Assembly: GCA_025361845.1 (NCBI GenBank)
Contig: JANYJL010000292.1
Coordinates: 1 to 63,374 of the forward strand
Direction of reading: 5' to 3'
Length of the DNA: 63,374 bases
Origin: Rhizobacter sp.
Lineage (GTDB): Bacteria; Pseudomonadota; Gammaproteobacteria; Burkholderiales; Burkholderiaceae_C
Positions within the stretch are counted from its first letter, which is position 1, and every line of letters starts with the position of its first letter. Shown here piece after piece: positions 27,781 through 36,903 of this stretch. The position numbers were made by a program, and so were the translations under genes. The notes under the pieces were generated by a model, which searched no databases, was not told where the DNA came from, and was given only the letters and a program-made list of their open reading frames with translations.

Positions 27781-27785
27781 GACAA
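27767..27785. promoter_or_regulatory. Inverted repeat TTGTCA-N7-TGACAA over the methyltransferase start
   Basis: TTGTCA (27767-27772) and TGACAA (27780-27785) form a perfect 6+6 repeat across the start codon of the methyltransferase gene. It could be an operator or could pair in mRNA and mask the start. I cannot tell it from chance. Confidence 0.3.
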
Positions 27786-27923
27786 CATTGTCCCTCGCGT
27801 TGCATCTGCGCCGCAGTGCCTGGCATACATTGATGCAAAGGCCGAAGCTGTCGAAGCGGCAAAAATGGTGGCTGCAAGCACGGCCACAAACAAGAACGAC
27901 GTTGGGATGAGGACACAAGCGTG

Positions 27924-28628
27924 ATGCAACTGTTGGTGCTGTTCGCGCACTTGGTGGGTGTGTGCCTGGCGCTCGGGATGATCCTTCTGAGCGATGCGCG
28001 CCTGCTGGCCCGCGTGGCGGGTTATCGCGTCGTGATCCTGCCCCCCTCGCGCTTCGACACCCGCGTGATCACCGCTGCGCTGCTGCTGCTGACGGCGTCG
28101 GGCGCGGCACTGATCGCCTACGGCATGGCCGTGCGGCCCGACTTCCTGGCCAACCCGAAGTTGCAGGTCAAGCTGGTGCTGGTGCTGGCGCTGGCCGTGA
28201 ACGCCGTGGTCCTGCACCGCGTCGTCTTCCCGATCCTGGAACGCGCGCGGCCGGTGTCGCGCTGGACCTCACGCAGCCGCTGGCGCGTGGCGCTGTCGGT
28301 CGGCCTGTCGAACAGCCTGTGGCTCTACTGCGCCTTCCTGGGCATTGCGCGGCCCTGGAACTTCACGCTGCCGTTCTGGCAGGTGTTCGCGGTGGCGCCG
28401 CTGCTGTGGACGGCGTCCACACTGGCGATCCGCTTCACCCTGACGTTGGCCGCGCGCGATGAACCGAGTGGCGAGGGCGACTGGATCGATTCGATGAAGG
28501 CCACGCTCAGCGGTTTGACGACGACCAGCGAACTGGGCGAGTTCAAGCACGACTTCGAGCGTGCAGAAGCCAAACCCCCAGCAGCGCGGGCACGGGCGCG
28601 CCGCGAGCGCAGCACGATTCCGAGTTGA
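27924..28628 (+). CDS. Inner-membrane protein, unknown
   Basis: About 234 residues with six hydrophobic segments (LLVLFAHLVGVCLALGMILL at the N-terminus; VKLVLVLALAVNAVVLHRVV in the middle) and a charged cytosolic tail (EPSGEGDWIDSMKATLSG ... RARARRERST). An early Asp-Ala-Arg (SDARLLARVAGY) after helix 1 and a His near the end of helix 4 are notable polar residues. No family is certain. It starts at ATG 27924 (GAGGA upstream); a GTG directly before is also in frame. Divergent from the RlmL-like gene. Confidence 0.65.
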   Translation: MQLLVLFAHLVGVCLALGMILLSDARLLARVAGYRVVILPPSRFDTRVITAALLLLTASGAALIAYGMAVRPDFLANPKLQVKLVLVLALAVNAVVLHRVVFPILERARPVSRWTSRSRWRVALSVGLSNSLWLYCAFLGIARPWNFTLPFWQVFAVAPLLWTASTLAIRFTLTLAARDEPSGEGDWIDSMKATLSGLTTTSELGEFKHDFERAEAKPPAARARARRERSTIPS

Positions 28629-28655
28629 GCCTGGACACGCGGCCCGCCGCGCGCC

Positions 28656-30194
28656 TCACATTGCCTTGCGCAAATTCGCCGGCGCGATCTTCAAGGCTTC
28701 GCGGTACTTCGCCACCGTGCGCCGCGCGACCTGGATGCCCTGCTCTTCTAGCATCTGCGAGATCTGGCTGTCCGACAGCGGTTTGGCCACGTCTTCGGCC
28801 GCGACCAGCTGCTTGATGAGCGCACGCACCGCGGTGCTCGACGCATTGCCGCCCGCATCGGTGTTCAGCGACGAACCGAAGAAGTACTTCAGCTCGAAGG
28901 TGCCGAAGGGCGTGGACATGTATTTCGCTGTCGTCACGCGCGAGATGGTCGATTCGTGCAGGCCCAGTTCGTCGGCGATCTCGCGCAGCACCAGCGGTTT
29001 CATCGCGATGGCGCCGTGCGTGAAGAAGCTCTTCTGCCGCTCGACGATGGCCTGCGACACCCGCTGAATGGTGTCGAAACGCTGAAGGATGTTCTTCATG
29101 AACCAGCGCGCTTCCTGCAAGCGTGCGTTCAGCCCCGGCCCGGCGCCGTTCAGGGAGTTCGAGCCGCGCTGCTGGCGGATCGCGCTGGCGTAGAGGTCGT
29201 TGATGCGCAGCTTGGGCATCACGTCCGGGTTCAGCACGACCTTCCAGTTGCGGCCCGATTTCTGCACCACCACGTCGGGGATCACGATGTTGGCTTCGGC
29301 GCGCGAGAACTGCCGCCCCGGCTTGGGCTCGAGCGTGACGATGAGCGCCTGCGCGGCACGCAGCAGGTCTTCGTCGGCACCGGTCGCGGCCATGAGCTTC
29401 TTCATGTCGCGCCGCGCCAGCAACTCCAGGTGCTGCTTGCAGACGATGATGGCGATCATCTGCGCCTCGCTGCGGGGTCGGGCGCGCAGTTGCAGCGTCA
29501 GGCACTCGGCCAGGTCGCTCGCGCCGACGCCCGTGGGCTCCATGCTTTGCAAAAAGCGCCGCGCGCATTGCAGGCGTTCGAGCAGCTCTTCCTGTGCTTC
29601 GGGGTCGCCGCCGGCGAGCTGGATCGCGATCTCTTCGAGCGGGTCGTCGAGGTAACCGTCGTCGTTCAGCGATTCGATCAGCACCATCACCGCCGCCGCG
29701 TCGAGCGCGGACAAGCGCATGCCGAGCAACTGCTCGCGCAGGTGGTCTTGCAGGCTCGGCAGGGCGGCGTCGCGGTCCTGGCCGTCGAAGTCGTCGGAGT
29801 CGCTGCTGTTGGTGGACTTGCCGGGCGTTTCGCGGATGCCGTCGAAATCTTCGCGCTCGGTGCCATTCTCCCAATCGTCGCGCTCGGTCGAGCCGAACTC
29901 GGCGTTGTCGAGGGCGGGCGCATCGCCGGCTGAATCGCTGGTCTCGTTGCCCGGCTCGGTGGAGCGTTCGGTTTCGCGCTCGGCCGCGCGCTCGATCGGC
30001 GTCAGGCGTTCGGCCAGCGGCTCGAAGGTCTGCGAGTTGTCTTCCTCGGCTTCGAGGAAAGGGTTCTGTTCGAGCATCTGCTCGACTTCCTGGTGCAGCT
30101 CCAGGGTGGACAACTGCAACAGACGGATCGATTGCTGCAACTGCGGCGTCAGCGCCAGATGCTGCGACAGGCGAACCTGTAGTGAGGGCTTCAT
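28656..30194 (-). CDS. rpoN: RNA polymerase sigma-54 factor
   Basis: A 512-residue sigma factor for activator-dependent promoters (-24/-12). Region I is Gln/Leu-rich (SLQVRLSQHLALTPQLQQS, IRLLQLSTLELHQEVEQML); region II is acidic (residues 50-130). The core-binding region carries ARWFMKNILQRFDTIQRV, the helix-turn-helix LHESTISRVTTAKYMSTP, and the RpoN box ARRTVAKYREAL near the C-terminus. Full length. The gene order lptA-lptB-rpoN is classical; hpf and ptsN, often next, do not follow here. Confidence 0.95.
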   Translation of the reverse strand: MKPSLQVRLSQHLALTPQLQQSIRLLQLSTLELHQEVEQMLEQNPFLEAEEDNSQTFEPLAERLTPIERAAERETERSTEPGNETSDSAGDAPALDNAEFGSTERDDWENGTEREDFDGIRETPGKSTNSSDSDDFDGQDRDAALPSLQDHLREQLLGMRLSALDAAAVMVLIESLNDDGYLDDPLEEIAIQLAGGDPEAQEELLERLQCARRFLQSMEPTGVGASDLAECLTLQLRARPRSEAQMIAIIVCKQHLELLARRDMKKLMAATGADEDLLRAAQALIVTLEPKPGRQFSRAEANIVIPDVVVQKSGRNWKVVLNPDVMPKLRINDLYASAIRQQRGSNSLNGAGPGLNARLQEARWFMKNILQRFDTIQRVSQAIVERQKSFFTHGAIAMKPLVLREIADELGLHESTISRVTTAKYMSTPFGTFELKYFFGSSLNTDAGGNASSTAVRALIKQLVAAEDVAKPLSDSQISQMLEEQGIQVARRTVAKYREALKIAPANLRKAM

Positions 30195-30209
30195 GGAAAT
30201 CTCTGCGCC

Positions 30210-30971
30210 CTACATGCGGAAGTGTTCGCCGAGATAGACCTTCCGGACATCCGCGTTCTCAACGATCTCGGCCGGTGTGCCTTCGGCCAGCACCCGACCT
30301 TCACTGATGATGTAAGCGCGGTCGCAGATGCCCAGCGTCTCGCGCACGTTGTGGTCGGTGATGAGCACGCCGATGCCGCGACTTTTCAGGAAGCTGATGA
30401 TGCGCTGGATCTCGATCACGGCGATCGGGTCGACCCCGGCGAAGGGCTCGTCGAGCAGAATGAACCGCGGCTGGGTGGCGAGCGCGCGGGCGATCTCGAC
30501 CCGCCGGCGTTCACCGCCCGAGAGCGCCGGCGCCGGGGACTCGCGCAGCTTCTCGATGCTCAGGTCGCGCAGCAGGCCGTTCAGCAGTTCGTCGATCAAG
30601 GCGGGCTTGAGCGCCTTGCCATCGGGGCCGAGCTGCAATTCGAGCACAGCGCGGATGTTTTCCTCGACCGTCAGCTTGCGAAAGATCGACGCTTCCTGCG
30701 GCAGATACGACAGGCCGAGCCGCGAGCGCTGGTGGATCGGCAGACGCTCGACACGCCGGCCTTCGATGGTGATCTCGCCGGCATCGGCGCGCACCAGGCC
30801 GACGATCATGTAGAAGCTGGTTGTCTTGCCGGCGCCGTTTGGCCCGAGCAGGCCGACGACCTCACCACTGTCGACCGCCAGCCGCACGTCTTTCACGACC
30901 TTGCGGGCACCGTAGGACTTTTGCAGGCCGGTCGCCTCCAGGCGGTGCGGCGAGCCGGCCAGCGCGTTCAC
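30210..30971 (-). CDS. lptB: LPS export ABC transporter ATP-binding protein
   Basis: A 253-residue ATPase that powers extraction of lipopolysaccharide from the inner membrane with LptFG and LptC. Walker A is [17 protein letters not shown], the Q-loop is [17 protein letters not shown], the signature is [15 protein letters not shown], Walker B is [16 protein letters not shown], and the switch His is in [10 protein letters not shown]. The ATG overlaps the lptA stop (30968-30971). Confidence 0.95.
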   Translation of the reverse strand: MNALAGSPHRLEATGLQKSYGARKVVKDVRLAVDSGEVVGLLGPNGAGKTTSFYMIVGLVRADAGEITIEGRRVERLPIHQRSRLGLSYLPQEASIFRKLTVEENIRAVLELQLGPDGKALKPALIDELLNGLLRDLSIEKLRESPAPALSGGERRRVEIARALATQPRFILLDEPFAGVDPIAVIEIQRIISFLKSRGIGVLITDHNVRETLGICDRAYIISEGRVLAEGTPAEIVENADVRKVYLGEHFRM

Positions 30972-31633
30972 GGTTTGTCTCCTGGCAACGGGCTCATCTT
31001 CTGAGGCACGCTGGGTTTGGAGGCAGCCTGGGCCGCCTCGGCTGCAGCGGGCGAGCCCTCGCGCGGGGTCAGTACCACGCGCACCCGGCCGCCGGGGCTG
31101 GTGGCCGTGGGCGCGGCGCCGCCGGAGACGTTGAACACCTCGGCCACGCTGTCGTAGGTGACCAGGTTGCCGGCGATTTCATCTGCCACGGCGGTGCCGC
31201 GCAGGCGCTTCACCGACGCCTTGTTGATGAACTTGATGACGTCGGCCTTGCCGTCGTATTCGAGCCGCTCGGCCTCGCCTTCGATGAATTCATCGACACC
31301 ATCGCGCTTTTGCCGGAAGGTCGCAAGCTTGGGCGCGGCACCCGTGGCCACCGCCATGTGGTAACCCTCCGGCGTTTCGCGCACCTCGATGCGGGCAGCG
31401 CGGATCACCATCGTTCCCTTGGTCACCACCACGTTGCCGTTGAATACGACGAACTGGTTCAGCAGGTCGATCTTGCCGGGCTGGTCGGCCTCGACGTTCA
31501 GCGGCTTGCCACGGTCGGCCCGCTCGGCCCATGCCGGCGCAGCCAGAAGCCCGAGCAACAGCAGCGGCGCTGCGAGCCAGCTCAGGGACAAAGCCGGAGC
31601 GCGGGGACGGGGGCGGAAAGAGGGTTGGCTCAT
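30968..31633 (-). CDS. lptA: Lipopolysaccharide transport periplasmic protein LptA
   Basis: A 221-residue periplasmic bridge protein. Signal peptide residues 1-36 end at PAWA/ERADR. The mature part is the repetitive OstA beta-jellyroll ([56 protein letters not shown]). The C-terminal 40 residues are Ala/Pro-rich and disordered. The start at MSQPS (31633) is preferred to an upstream ATG at 31657. lptC, usually directly upstream, is not here; dsbA is instead. Confidence 0.9.
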   Translation of the reverse strand: MSQPSFRPRPRAPALSLSWLAAPLLLLGLLAAPAWAERADRGKPLNVEADQPGKIDLLNQFVVFNGNVVVTKGTMVIRAARIEVRETPEGYHMAVATGAAPKLATFRQKRDGVDEFIEGEAERLEYDGKADVIKFINKASVKRLRGTAVADEIAGNLVTYDSVAEVFNVSGGAAPTATSPGGRVRVVLTPREGSPAAAEAAQAASKPSVPQKMSPLPGDKP

Positions 31634-31718
31634 AAGGGCATGAAACTTGCAGACCATTCTAGCCTACAGAGTGCCATGCCCCGTCGCCGGCCGGGGAAGA
31701 AAGCCCCCGAATTGGTGC

Positions 31719-32384
31719 TCAGCCAGCCTTGCTGCGAGCCCGTTGCAGCAGGAAGTTGGTGACTTCCAGGGCCTTGTCGGTGTTGCCCGCCAGCGTGCCC
31801 GAAGTGAAATAGCGGCCCTGGATGCCGAGCGCCGGCACGCCGTCGATCTTGTAGGACTCGGACAACTGCTTGGCCTGGCGCACTTTCGTCTGCACGCCGA
31901 AGGAGTTGTAGGTGTCGAGGAACTTCGCGCCATCGATCCCGTTCTTGGCCATGAAGGCGGAAATCTCGGCCGGCTTGTCCAGGTGCTGGCGGTCATTGTG
32001 GATCGCGTAGAACACCTTGCGGTGCATCGCCTCGACCTGGCCCATCGCTTCGAGCGCGTAGAAGATGCGCTGGTGCGCGACGAACGGCTCTTCGCGGAAG
32101 GCGACCGGCACGCGGCGGAAGGCCACGTCGGCCGGCAGCTTCTTCACCCAGGCTTCGAGCGAAGGCTCGAAGGCGTTGCAGTGCGGGCAGCCGTACCAGA
32201 AGAATTCGATCACTTCGATCTTGCCGGCCTCGGCCACGGTGGGCACGGGCGTGCTCAGGCGCACGTAATGCGTGCCTTCGATCGGCCCGCCCTGGGCTTG
32301 CGCCGCGGCGGGCACGGTCAGGGCCACGGTGCCCAGGCCGGCGCCCAGCAGGCTGGCAGCGAAGTCGCGACGATGTTTGTTCAT
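31719..32384 (-). CDS. dsbA: Thiol:disulfide interchange protein DsbA
   Basis: A 221-residue periplasmic oxidase that inserts disulfides into exported proteins. The signal peptide (RRDFAASLLGAGLGTVAL to AQAQG) carries a twin-Arg but could also use Sec. The thioredoxin-fold active site is FFWYGCPHCNAFEP (CPHC), and the cis-Pro loop is IDGVPALGIQGRYFTSG. Full length. It sits between the SPOR protein gene and lptA, 85 nt before the latter. Confidence 0.92.
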   Translation of the reverse strand: MNKHRRDFAASLLGAGLGTVALTVPAAAQAQGGPIEGTHYVRLSTPVPTVAEAGKIEVIEFFWYGCPHCNAFEPSLEAWVKKLPADVAFRRVPVAFREEPFVAHQRIFYALEAMGQVEAMHRKVFYAIHNDRQHLDKPAEISAFMAKNGIDGAKFLDTYNSFGVQTKVRQAKQLSESYKIDGVPALGIQGRYFTSGTLAGNTDKALEVTNFLLQRARSKAG

Positions 32385-32397
32385 GGTGTCCTCAAAG

Positions 32398-32416
32398 GCC
32401 TCGTCAAAACCGAGGC
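32398..32416 (-). other. Hairpin just upstream of dsbA
   Basis: GCCTCG (32398-32403), seven-base loop, CGAGGC (32411-32416), 14 nt before the dsbA start. On the dsbA-coding strand a run of six T precedes rather than follows it, so it is not a canonical terminator; it may shape the leader. Confidence 0.35.
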
Positions 32417-32461
32417 AAAAAAGTTATTCCAGGGGGCAGAGTCTTGCGCGGCGCCAAAAGT

Positions 32462-33103
32462 TCAGCGCTGCACCCGCACCAGGGCGGCTTCCACCCCGGC
32501 GTCGGTCAGCTTGCCCTTGGCGGCGTCGGCGTCGTCTTTCTTGTCGTACGGGCCGATGCGCACCCGGTAGACGGTGCGGCCCGATTGTTCGCGTTCGGTC
32601 AGTTTCGCCTCCAAACCCATGATCGCCAGCCTTGCGCGCTGTTGCTCGGCTTCGTCCTGTTGTGAATAGGCGCCCGCCTGCACGAAATAACTGAACGGAT
32701 CAGCCCCTGGTTTGGTGGACCCGGCCTGCGAAGCGCTGACCGAAGGCGCCGAGGCCCCGGCGACCGGCTTGCCGGCGAGGATGGCGGCCGGGTCGCGCGC
32801 GGAGGTGACGGACGAAGCCGCCGAACCCACCGCACTCGCAGCCGCCGCCGCGGGCACCGAAGCCGCCTTCGCAGGGTTCTTGCCGTACAGCGGCGCGTTC
32901 GGGTCCCAGTTCTTGTTCTTTTCGGCCTCAGCCGCGTCCTGCTCGGCGGTGCGCTGCGGCACCTTGTTGATGAAGGGCACCGGCACCTTGGTGACGTAGA
33001 GCGCCACGCCGAGTGCCAGCACCAGCCCGAGCAGCAGGCCGATGATCAGGCCGACGGCGAAGCCCCCACGTTGTGTGCCGAAGCTGCTGCCAGACGATTT
33101 CAT
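32462..33103 (-). CDS. SPOR-domain membrane protein
   Basis: A 213-residue protein. Residues about 15-38 form one membrane anchor ([20 protein letters not shown]) with a short cytosolic start. Then come [17 protein letters not shown], an Ala/Ser/Pro-rich periplasmic linker (residues 70-135), and a C-terminal SPOR domain ([39 protein letters not shown]), which binds denuded peptidoglycan at the septum. FtsN-like in architecture but much shorter, so probably a separate SPOR protein. The start overlaps the argS stop (33100-33103); argS followed by a SPOR gene is usual in this group. Confidence 0.88.
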   Translation of the reverse strand: MKSSGSSFGTQRGGFAVGLIIGLLLGLVLALGVALYVTKVPVPFINKVPQRTAEQDAAEAEKNKNWDPNAPLYGKNPAKAASVPAAAAASAVGSAASSVTSARDPAAILAGKPVAGASAPSVSASQAGSTKPGADPFSYFVQAGAYSQQDEAEQQRARLAIMGLEAKLTEREQSGRTVYRVRIGPYDKKDDADAAKGKLTDAGVEAALVRVQR

Positions 33104-34818
33104 GCGGGGTCTTTCAAGGGGATGTTCGTGTCTCGGTCCATGCGCTCGGGCGCGCTCACGCCCAGCACGGCCAGCGCGTTGCGGATGACCTGGCGGGTGG
33201 CGACCAGCAGCGCCAGGCGCGCCGTCGTCAATTCGGCGTCGTCGACCAGGAAACGCTCAGCGCCGTAGTAACTGTGGAAAGCGCCGGCCACGTCGCGCAG
33301 GTAGAAGGCCACGTCGTGTGGTGCCAGCGTGGCCGCGGCGCCGGCCAGCATGTCGGGGAATTCGGCGAGCTTGCGCATCAGCGCCGTTTCGCTCGGCGCC
33401 GTCAACAGCGCCAGGTTCGCACCGGCGAGCGCCGCTTCGTCGAAACCCTTGTCGATGAATTGCCGCACCACCGAGCAGATGCGCGCATGCGCGTACTGCA
33501 CGTAGAAGACCGGGTTCTCGTCGTTCTGCTTCAGCGCCAGATCGACATCGAAGACGAACTCGGTGTCGGCCTTGCGGCTGATGAGGAAGAAGCGCACCGC
33601 GTCGCGGCCGGTCCAGTCGATCAGGTCGCGCAGCGTCACATAAGCGCCGGCGCGCTTGGAGATCTTCACCTCCTCGCCTCCGCGCATCACCGTCACCATC
33701 TTGTGCAGCACGTAGTCGGGGTAGCCGGCGGGCACACCAGCGCCCGCGGCTTGCAGGCCGGCGCGCACGCGGGCGATGGTGCCGTGGTGGTCGCCGCCCT
33801 GGATGTTGACGGCCTTGGCGAAGCCGCGTTCGAACTTCGCGACGTGGTAGGCCACGTCGGGCACGAAGTAGGTGTAGCTGCCGTCGGACTTGCGCATCAC
33901 GCGATCCTTGTCGTCGCCGTAGTCGGTGCTGCGCAGCCACAACGCGCCACCGTCTTCGAACGTCTTGCCGGCCGCGACGAGCTGCGCCACGGTGGCCTCG
34001 ACACGGCCGCTCGTGTACAGGCTCGACTCCAGGAAATAGCGGTCGAAGCGCACACCGAAAGCCTGCAAATCCAGGTCTTGTTCGTGGCGCAGGTAGGCGA
34101 CGGCGAACTGGCGGATGCCATCGGCGTCATTCACATCGCCCGAGGCGGTGAACTCGCGGTCGTCGGCCTTCACCGTCTTGCGGGCGCGGAAGTCGGCCGC
34201 GATGTCGGCGATGTAGTCGCCGTTGTAGGCGTTCTCCGGCCACGACGCATCACCCGGCTTGAGGCCGCGCAAACGCGCCGCGACCGAGGCGGCGAGGGTT
34301 GCGATCTGCACCCCGGCGTCGTTGTAATAGAACTCGCGCGTGACCTGCCAGCCCTGGGTTTCGAACAGATTGCAGATCGCGTCGCCGAGCGCTGCCTGGC
34401 GGCCGTGGCCGACGTGCAGCGGCCCGGTCGGGTTGGCCGAGACGAACTCGACCAGCACCTTGTTCGCGTTGGCGTCCTGGCGACCGAACTGCGCGGCACC
34501 GGCCAGCACCTCACTCACCACGGCCTGCCGCGCGGCGGGTTTCAGGCGCAGGTTGATGAAGCCGGGGCCAGCGATCTCCAGCGCCTCGACCCAGCGCTGC
34601 ACTGCGGGTTGGCGCTGCAAGGCCTCGATCAACGACTGCGCCAGTTCACGCGGGTTCTTCTTCAGCGGCTTGGCCAGCTGCATCGCCACCGTGCAGGCCA
34701 GATCGCCATGCGCGGCCTGCTTGGGCGACTCGAACGCGGCGGCCACCTTCGCCCCCGGGCTGAGCGCTTCGATCGCCGCACCGAGCGCCGAGAGCAGCTC
34801 CTGTTTCACTTCAATCAT
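33100..34818 (-). CDS. argS: Arginyl-tRNA synthetase
   Basis: A 572-residue class I synthetase. The N-terminal additional domain (residues 1-105) is followed by the catalytic core with the HIGH-type motif [19 protein letters not shown]. The KMSKS equivalent is degenerate ([17 protein letters not shown]), as in many ArgS. A C-terminal anticodon-binding helical domain ends [20 protein letters not shown]. Full length; first gene of the argS-SPOR-dsbA block. Confidence 0.95.
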   Translation of the reverse strand: MIEVKQELLSALGAAIEALSPGAKVAAAFESPKQAAHGDLACTVAMQLAKPLKKNPRELAQSLIEALQRQPAVQRWVEALEIAGPGFINLRLKPAARQAVVSEVLAGAAQFGRQDANANKVLVEFVSANPTGPLHVGHGRQAALGDAICNLFETQGWQVTREFYYNDAGVQIATLAASVAARLRGLKPGDASWPENAYNGDYIADIAADFRARKTVKADDREFTASGDVNDADGIRQFAVAYLRHEQDLDLQAFGVRFDRYFLESSLYTSGRVEATVAQLVAAGKTFEDGGALWLRSTDYGDDKDRVMRKSDGSYTYFVPDVAYHVAKFERGFAKAVNIQGGDHHGTIARVRAGLQAAGAGVPAGYPDYVLHKMVTVMRGGEEVKISKRAGAYVTLRDLIDWTGRDAVRFFLISRKADTEFVFDVDLALKQNDENPVFYVQYAHARICSVVRQFIDKGFDEAALAGANLALLTAPSETALMRKLAEFPDMLAGAAATLAPHDVAFYLRDVAGAFHSYYGAERFLVDDAELTTARLALLVATRQVIRNALAVLGVSAPERMDRDTNIPLKDPA

Positions 34819-34880
34819 CGAGCGATTCTACTTTTCGCCCGCATGGCGGCGTCGTGCGCCGCCCGGCGCTGCTCCCAGGC

Positions 34881-35594
34881 TCAGCGTGCGCCGGCCGGTT
34901 CCAGCAGGCGCACCAGTTCGGCAAAACCGCGCTCGCGGGCGAGTTGCAGGGGTGCGCGCCCATCGCGGTCGGTGAGCCGCGTGTTCGCGCCGGCATCCAG
35001 CAGTGCGCGCACCACGGCCTGATGGCGCGTGCCGCCATCGCCCAGCACCACCGCTTCGATCAGCGCCGTCCAGTGCAGGTTGTTGACATGGTCGAGCGGC
35101 GCGCCGGCCTGGATCAGCTGCAGCACCACGCCGTCGTGGCCGAGGTGGGCCGCGGCGATCAGCGCGGTGCCGTCGTAGCGGCTCGTCACGAGCTTGGCGC
35201 TGGCGCCCTTGGCGAGCAGCAGGCGCAGTGTGTCTTCGTCGTCGGCCACGGCGGCGATGGTGACGGCGTCGTAGCGGCCGTTCTCCAGCGTCCCGGTCGC
35301 CGCACCCGCGGCGATCAGGGCGCCGACCGCGCCACGCTGGTGAGCGAAGGTGGCCACGTGCAAGGGCGTGCGGCCCTGCGCGTCGCGTGATTCGAGCGCG
35401 GCGCGCGAGCTACGGGCCAGCGTTTCGATCGTGGCCGTGTCGCCGCGTTGCGCAGCAGCGTGCAGGCCGGTGTAGGCGGCGATCTCGGCGGCGGACGGCG
35501 GCACCTGCGCGCGGCTCGGCATCGCTGCCGACCCAAGGACCAGGGCGACAAGTGCCGCCGCGAAGATCAAGCGGCTCAGGCCGGAACGAGGCAC
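34881..35594 (-). CDS. Exported ankyrin-repeat protein
   Basis: About 237 residues. The hydrophobic stretch LIFAAALVALVLGSAAMPSRA is a signal peptide. The mature part is five to six ankyrin repeats (TGLHAAAQRGDTATIETLAR, GRTPLHVATFAHQRGAV, DGTALIAAAHLGHDGVV, DRDGRAPLQLARERGFAEL), so it probably binds a protein partner in the periplasm. The start is unusual: the GTG at 35594 lies inside a 100-nt dispersed repeat, and an alternative GTG at 35675 overlaps the stop of the upstream gene (GTGA) and would add 27 repeat-encoded residues in the same frame. Either way the repeat supplies the N-terminus. Confidence 0.75.
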   Translation of the reverse strand: MPRSGLSRLIFAAALVALVLGSAAMPSRAQVPPSAAEIAAYTGLHAAAQRGDTATIETLARSSRAALESRDAQGRTPLHVATFAHQRGAVGALIAAGAATGTLENGRYDAVTIAAVADDEDTLRLLLAKGASAKLVTSRYDGTALIAAAHLGHDGVVLQLIQAGAPLDHVNNLHWTALIEAVVLGDGGTRHQAVVRALLDAGANTRLTDRDGRAPLQLARERGFAELVRLLEPAGAR

Positions 35595-35674
35595 CTGCGA
35601 AGTTGCGCAATGCAGGCCTGAGTTTGAGCCGCCTTCGCTGCCCACTTTCAGAGGGGCTTCGCTGCGGCGGCTCA
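35575..35674 (-). repeat. 100-nt double-hairpin repeat, copy 1
   Basis: On the minus strand, hairpin 1 is TGAGCCGCC ... GGCGGCTCA (50 nt) and, two bases later, hairpin 2 is CTCAGGCC ... GGCCTGAG (48 nt). It is 84 of 100 identical to copy 3 without gaps. The first three bases, TGA, are the stop codon of the HbpS-like gene. It is in the sense direction of that gene and of the ankyrin gene. Confidence 0.88.
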
Positions 35675-36175
35675 CTTCAGCAAGTCCTTGACTTTGTCGA
35701 GCCCGGCCATCGCGCACTGCTCGTCCAGATGGCCACCCGGCGCACCACCCACGCCGACGGCGCCGATGACCTCGTTGCCCACCTTCACCGGCACACCTCC
35801 GCCGACCAACAGGAAGCCGGGGATGTAGACCAGGTTCGCGGCGGCAGGGTTCTTCTGCGCGCCTTCCATCATCGCCAGCGTGGTGTTCTTCGCCGAGGCC
35901 GAGGTGAAGGCCTTCTGCTCGCTGGCGGCCAGCGTGTGCGGGCCGGCGTTGTCGGCGCGCTGCACGGCGCGCACGCTGCCGGCACGATCGACCACGGTGG
36001 CGGTGACGGCGTAGCCGTTCGCCGCGCACGCAGCCACGCTGGCCGCGGCGATCTGGGTGGCGAGGTCCAGTGACATGTTCTTCTCGCTGCGCACGGCCTG
36101 GGCCTGGGCCTGGGCCTGGGCCAGCGGTGCGGCCAGGGTCAAGGTCAGCAGGGCGAGGGTGGTGGTGTTCTTCAT
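35672..36175 (-). CDS. Exported GlcG/HbpS-family heme-binding protein
   Basis: A 167-residue protein. The signal peptide (residues 1-25) ends in a run of Gln-Ala pairs encoded by a hexanucleotide repeat. The mature domain has the family motifs AAASVAACAANGYAVTATVV, DRAGSVRAVQRADNAGPHT, AFTSASAKNTTLAMMEG, GGGVPVKVGNEVIGAVGVGG and the closing DEQCAMAGLDKV. HbpS of Streptomyces binds heme and works with a two-component system; this gene is directly downstream of one here, which is suggestive. The start is MKNTTTLALL at 36175; ten upstream codons are not needed. A perfect palindrome lies about 95-112 nt upstream of the start. Confidence 0.85.
   Translation of the reverse strand: MKNTTTLALLTLTLAAPLAQAQAQAQAVRSEKNMSLDLATQIAAASVAACAANGYAVTATVVDRAGSVRAVQRADNAGPHTLAASEQKAFTSASAKNTTLAMMEGAQKNPAAANLVYIPGFLLVGGGVPVKVGNEVIGAVGVGGAPGGHLDEQCAMAGLDKVKDLLK
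36095..36122. repeat. Hexanucleotide tandem repeat in the HbpS-like signal peptide
   Basis: Four and two-thirds units of GGCCTG on the + strand, read on the minus strand as Gln-Ala pairs at the end of the signal peptide. Loss or gain of units would lengthen or shorten the signal peptide without changing frame. Confidence 0.8.
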
Positions 36176-36269
36176 GCGGTCTTCTCCGGTGTCAGGCGGC
36201 CGCATTTCGGCCGTGCTTCACTGTAGAAAAAGCCGCGGCCGCGCAACATTCGTACGCGCACGCGCAGCG

Positions 36270-36287
36270 CTCCGTAGATCTACGGAG
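36270..36287. promoter_or_regulatory. Perfect 18-bp palindrome, candidate response-regulator site
   Basis: CTCCGTAGA/TCTACGGAG is symmetrical over all 18 bases. It overlaps the TAG stop of the response-regulator gene and lies upstream of the HbpS-like gene, with a TTGCGC (complement 36241-36246) / TACAGT-type promoter between. Position and symmetry suit an activator site for the FixJ-type regulator encoded next to it. Confidence 0.5.
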
Positions 36288-36903
36288 GCGTCTGTTCGGC
36301 GTGGGCGCCGTAGCGGCGGATCAACTGCGCAAGCGACTCGACTTCGAGCTTGGCCGACAGGTTGGCGCGGTGCGCTTCCACCGTGCGCGGCGAGAGGGTC
36401 AGGGCGCGGGCGATTTCCTTGTTGGTCAGGCCCGCGACTACCAGCGCCAGGATCTCGCGTTCACGTTCCGAGAGCCGCGCCACCCGCTCGCGCACCTCGC
36501 GGTCGGCGCCGAGGCGTTCACGCGAGCGCACGTGCGCTCGCACCGCGGCGTGCAGGGCTTCGAGCAGCTGTTCATCGTCGACCGGCTTTTCCAGGAAGTC
36601 GGCCGCGCCGGCCTTGAACGCCCGGCGGCACATCTCGGCCGTGCCGTGGCCGGTGAGCATGATCACCGGCTGGTCGACACCTTGCGCACGCAACTGCTCC
36701 AGCACCGACAGGCCGCTGGCCCCCGGCATGCGCACATCGAGCACGATGGCGCCGACCGACTCGCGGTCGAAGCCATCCAGAAAGTCCTGCGGATGTTTCC
36801 AGCCCGCCACGCGCAGGCCGACGCTGCCGATCAGCAAGGCCAGGGCTTCACGCACCGCATCGTCGTCGTCGACGAGGTGGATGAGCGGCGAAACAGGGTT
36901 CAT
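36280..36903 (-). CDS. FixJ-family two-component response regulator
   Basis: A 207-residue regulator. The receiver (residues 6-120) has the acidic DDDD pocket, phospho-acceptor Asp in IVLDVRMPGASG, and the Thr/Lys switch (MLTGHG, FLEKPV). The C-terminal LuxR-type HTH (LSEREREILALVVAGLTNKE, IARALTLSPRTVEAHRANLS) binds DNA. The start overlaps the stop of the partner kinase (36900-36903). The likely target is its own downstream gene (HbpS-like). Confidence 0.92.
   Translation of the reverse strand: MNPVSPLIHLVDDDDAVREALALLIGSVGLRVAGWKHPQDFLDGFDRESVGAIVLDVRMPGASGLSVLEQLRAQGVDQPVIMLTGHGTAEMCRRAFKAGAADFLEKPVDDEQLLEALHAAVRAHVRSRERLGADREVRERVARLSEREREILALVVAGLTNKEIARALTLSPRTVEAHRANLSAKLEVESLAQLIRRYGAHAEQTPP

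Noticed and set aside
32398-32422. Hairpin plus A run before dsbA as a terminator
   Set aside because: On the transcribed strand the T run precedes the hairpin; on the other strand the run is A, so neither direction gives a canonical terminator.
33073-35022. Open frame of 649 codons on the plus strand, antisense to argS
   Set aside because: Shadow of argS; Val/His/Arg-rich with no domain, while argS is complete on the other strand.
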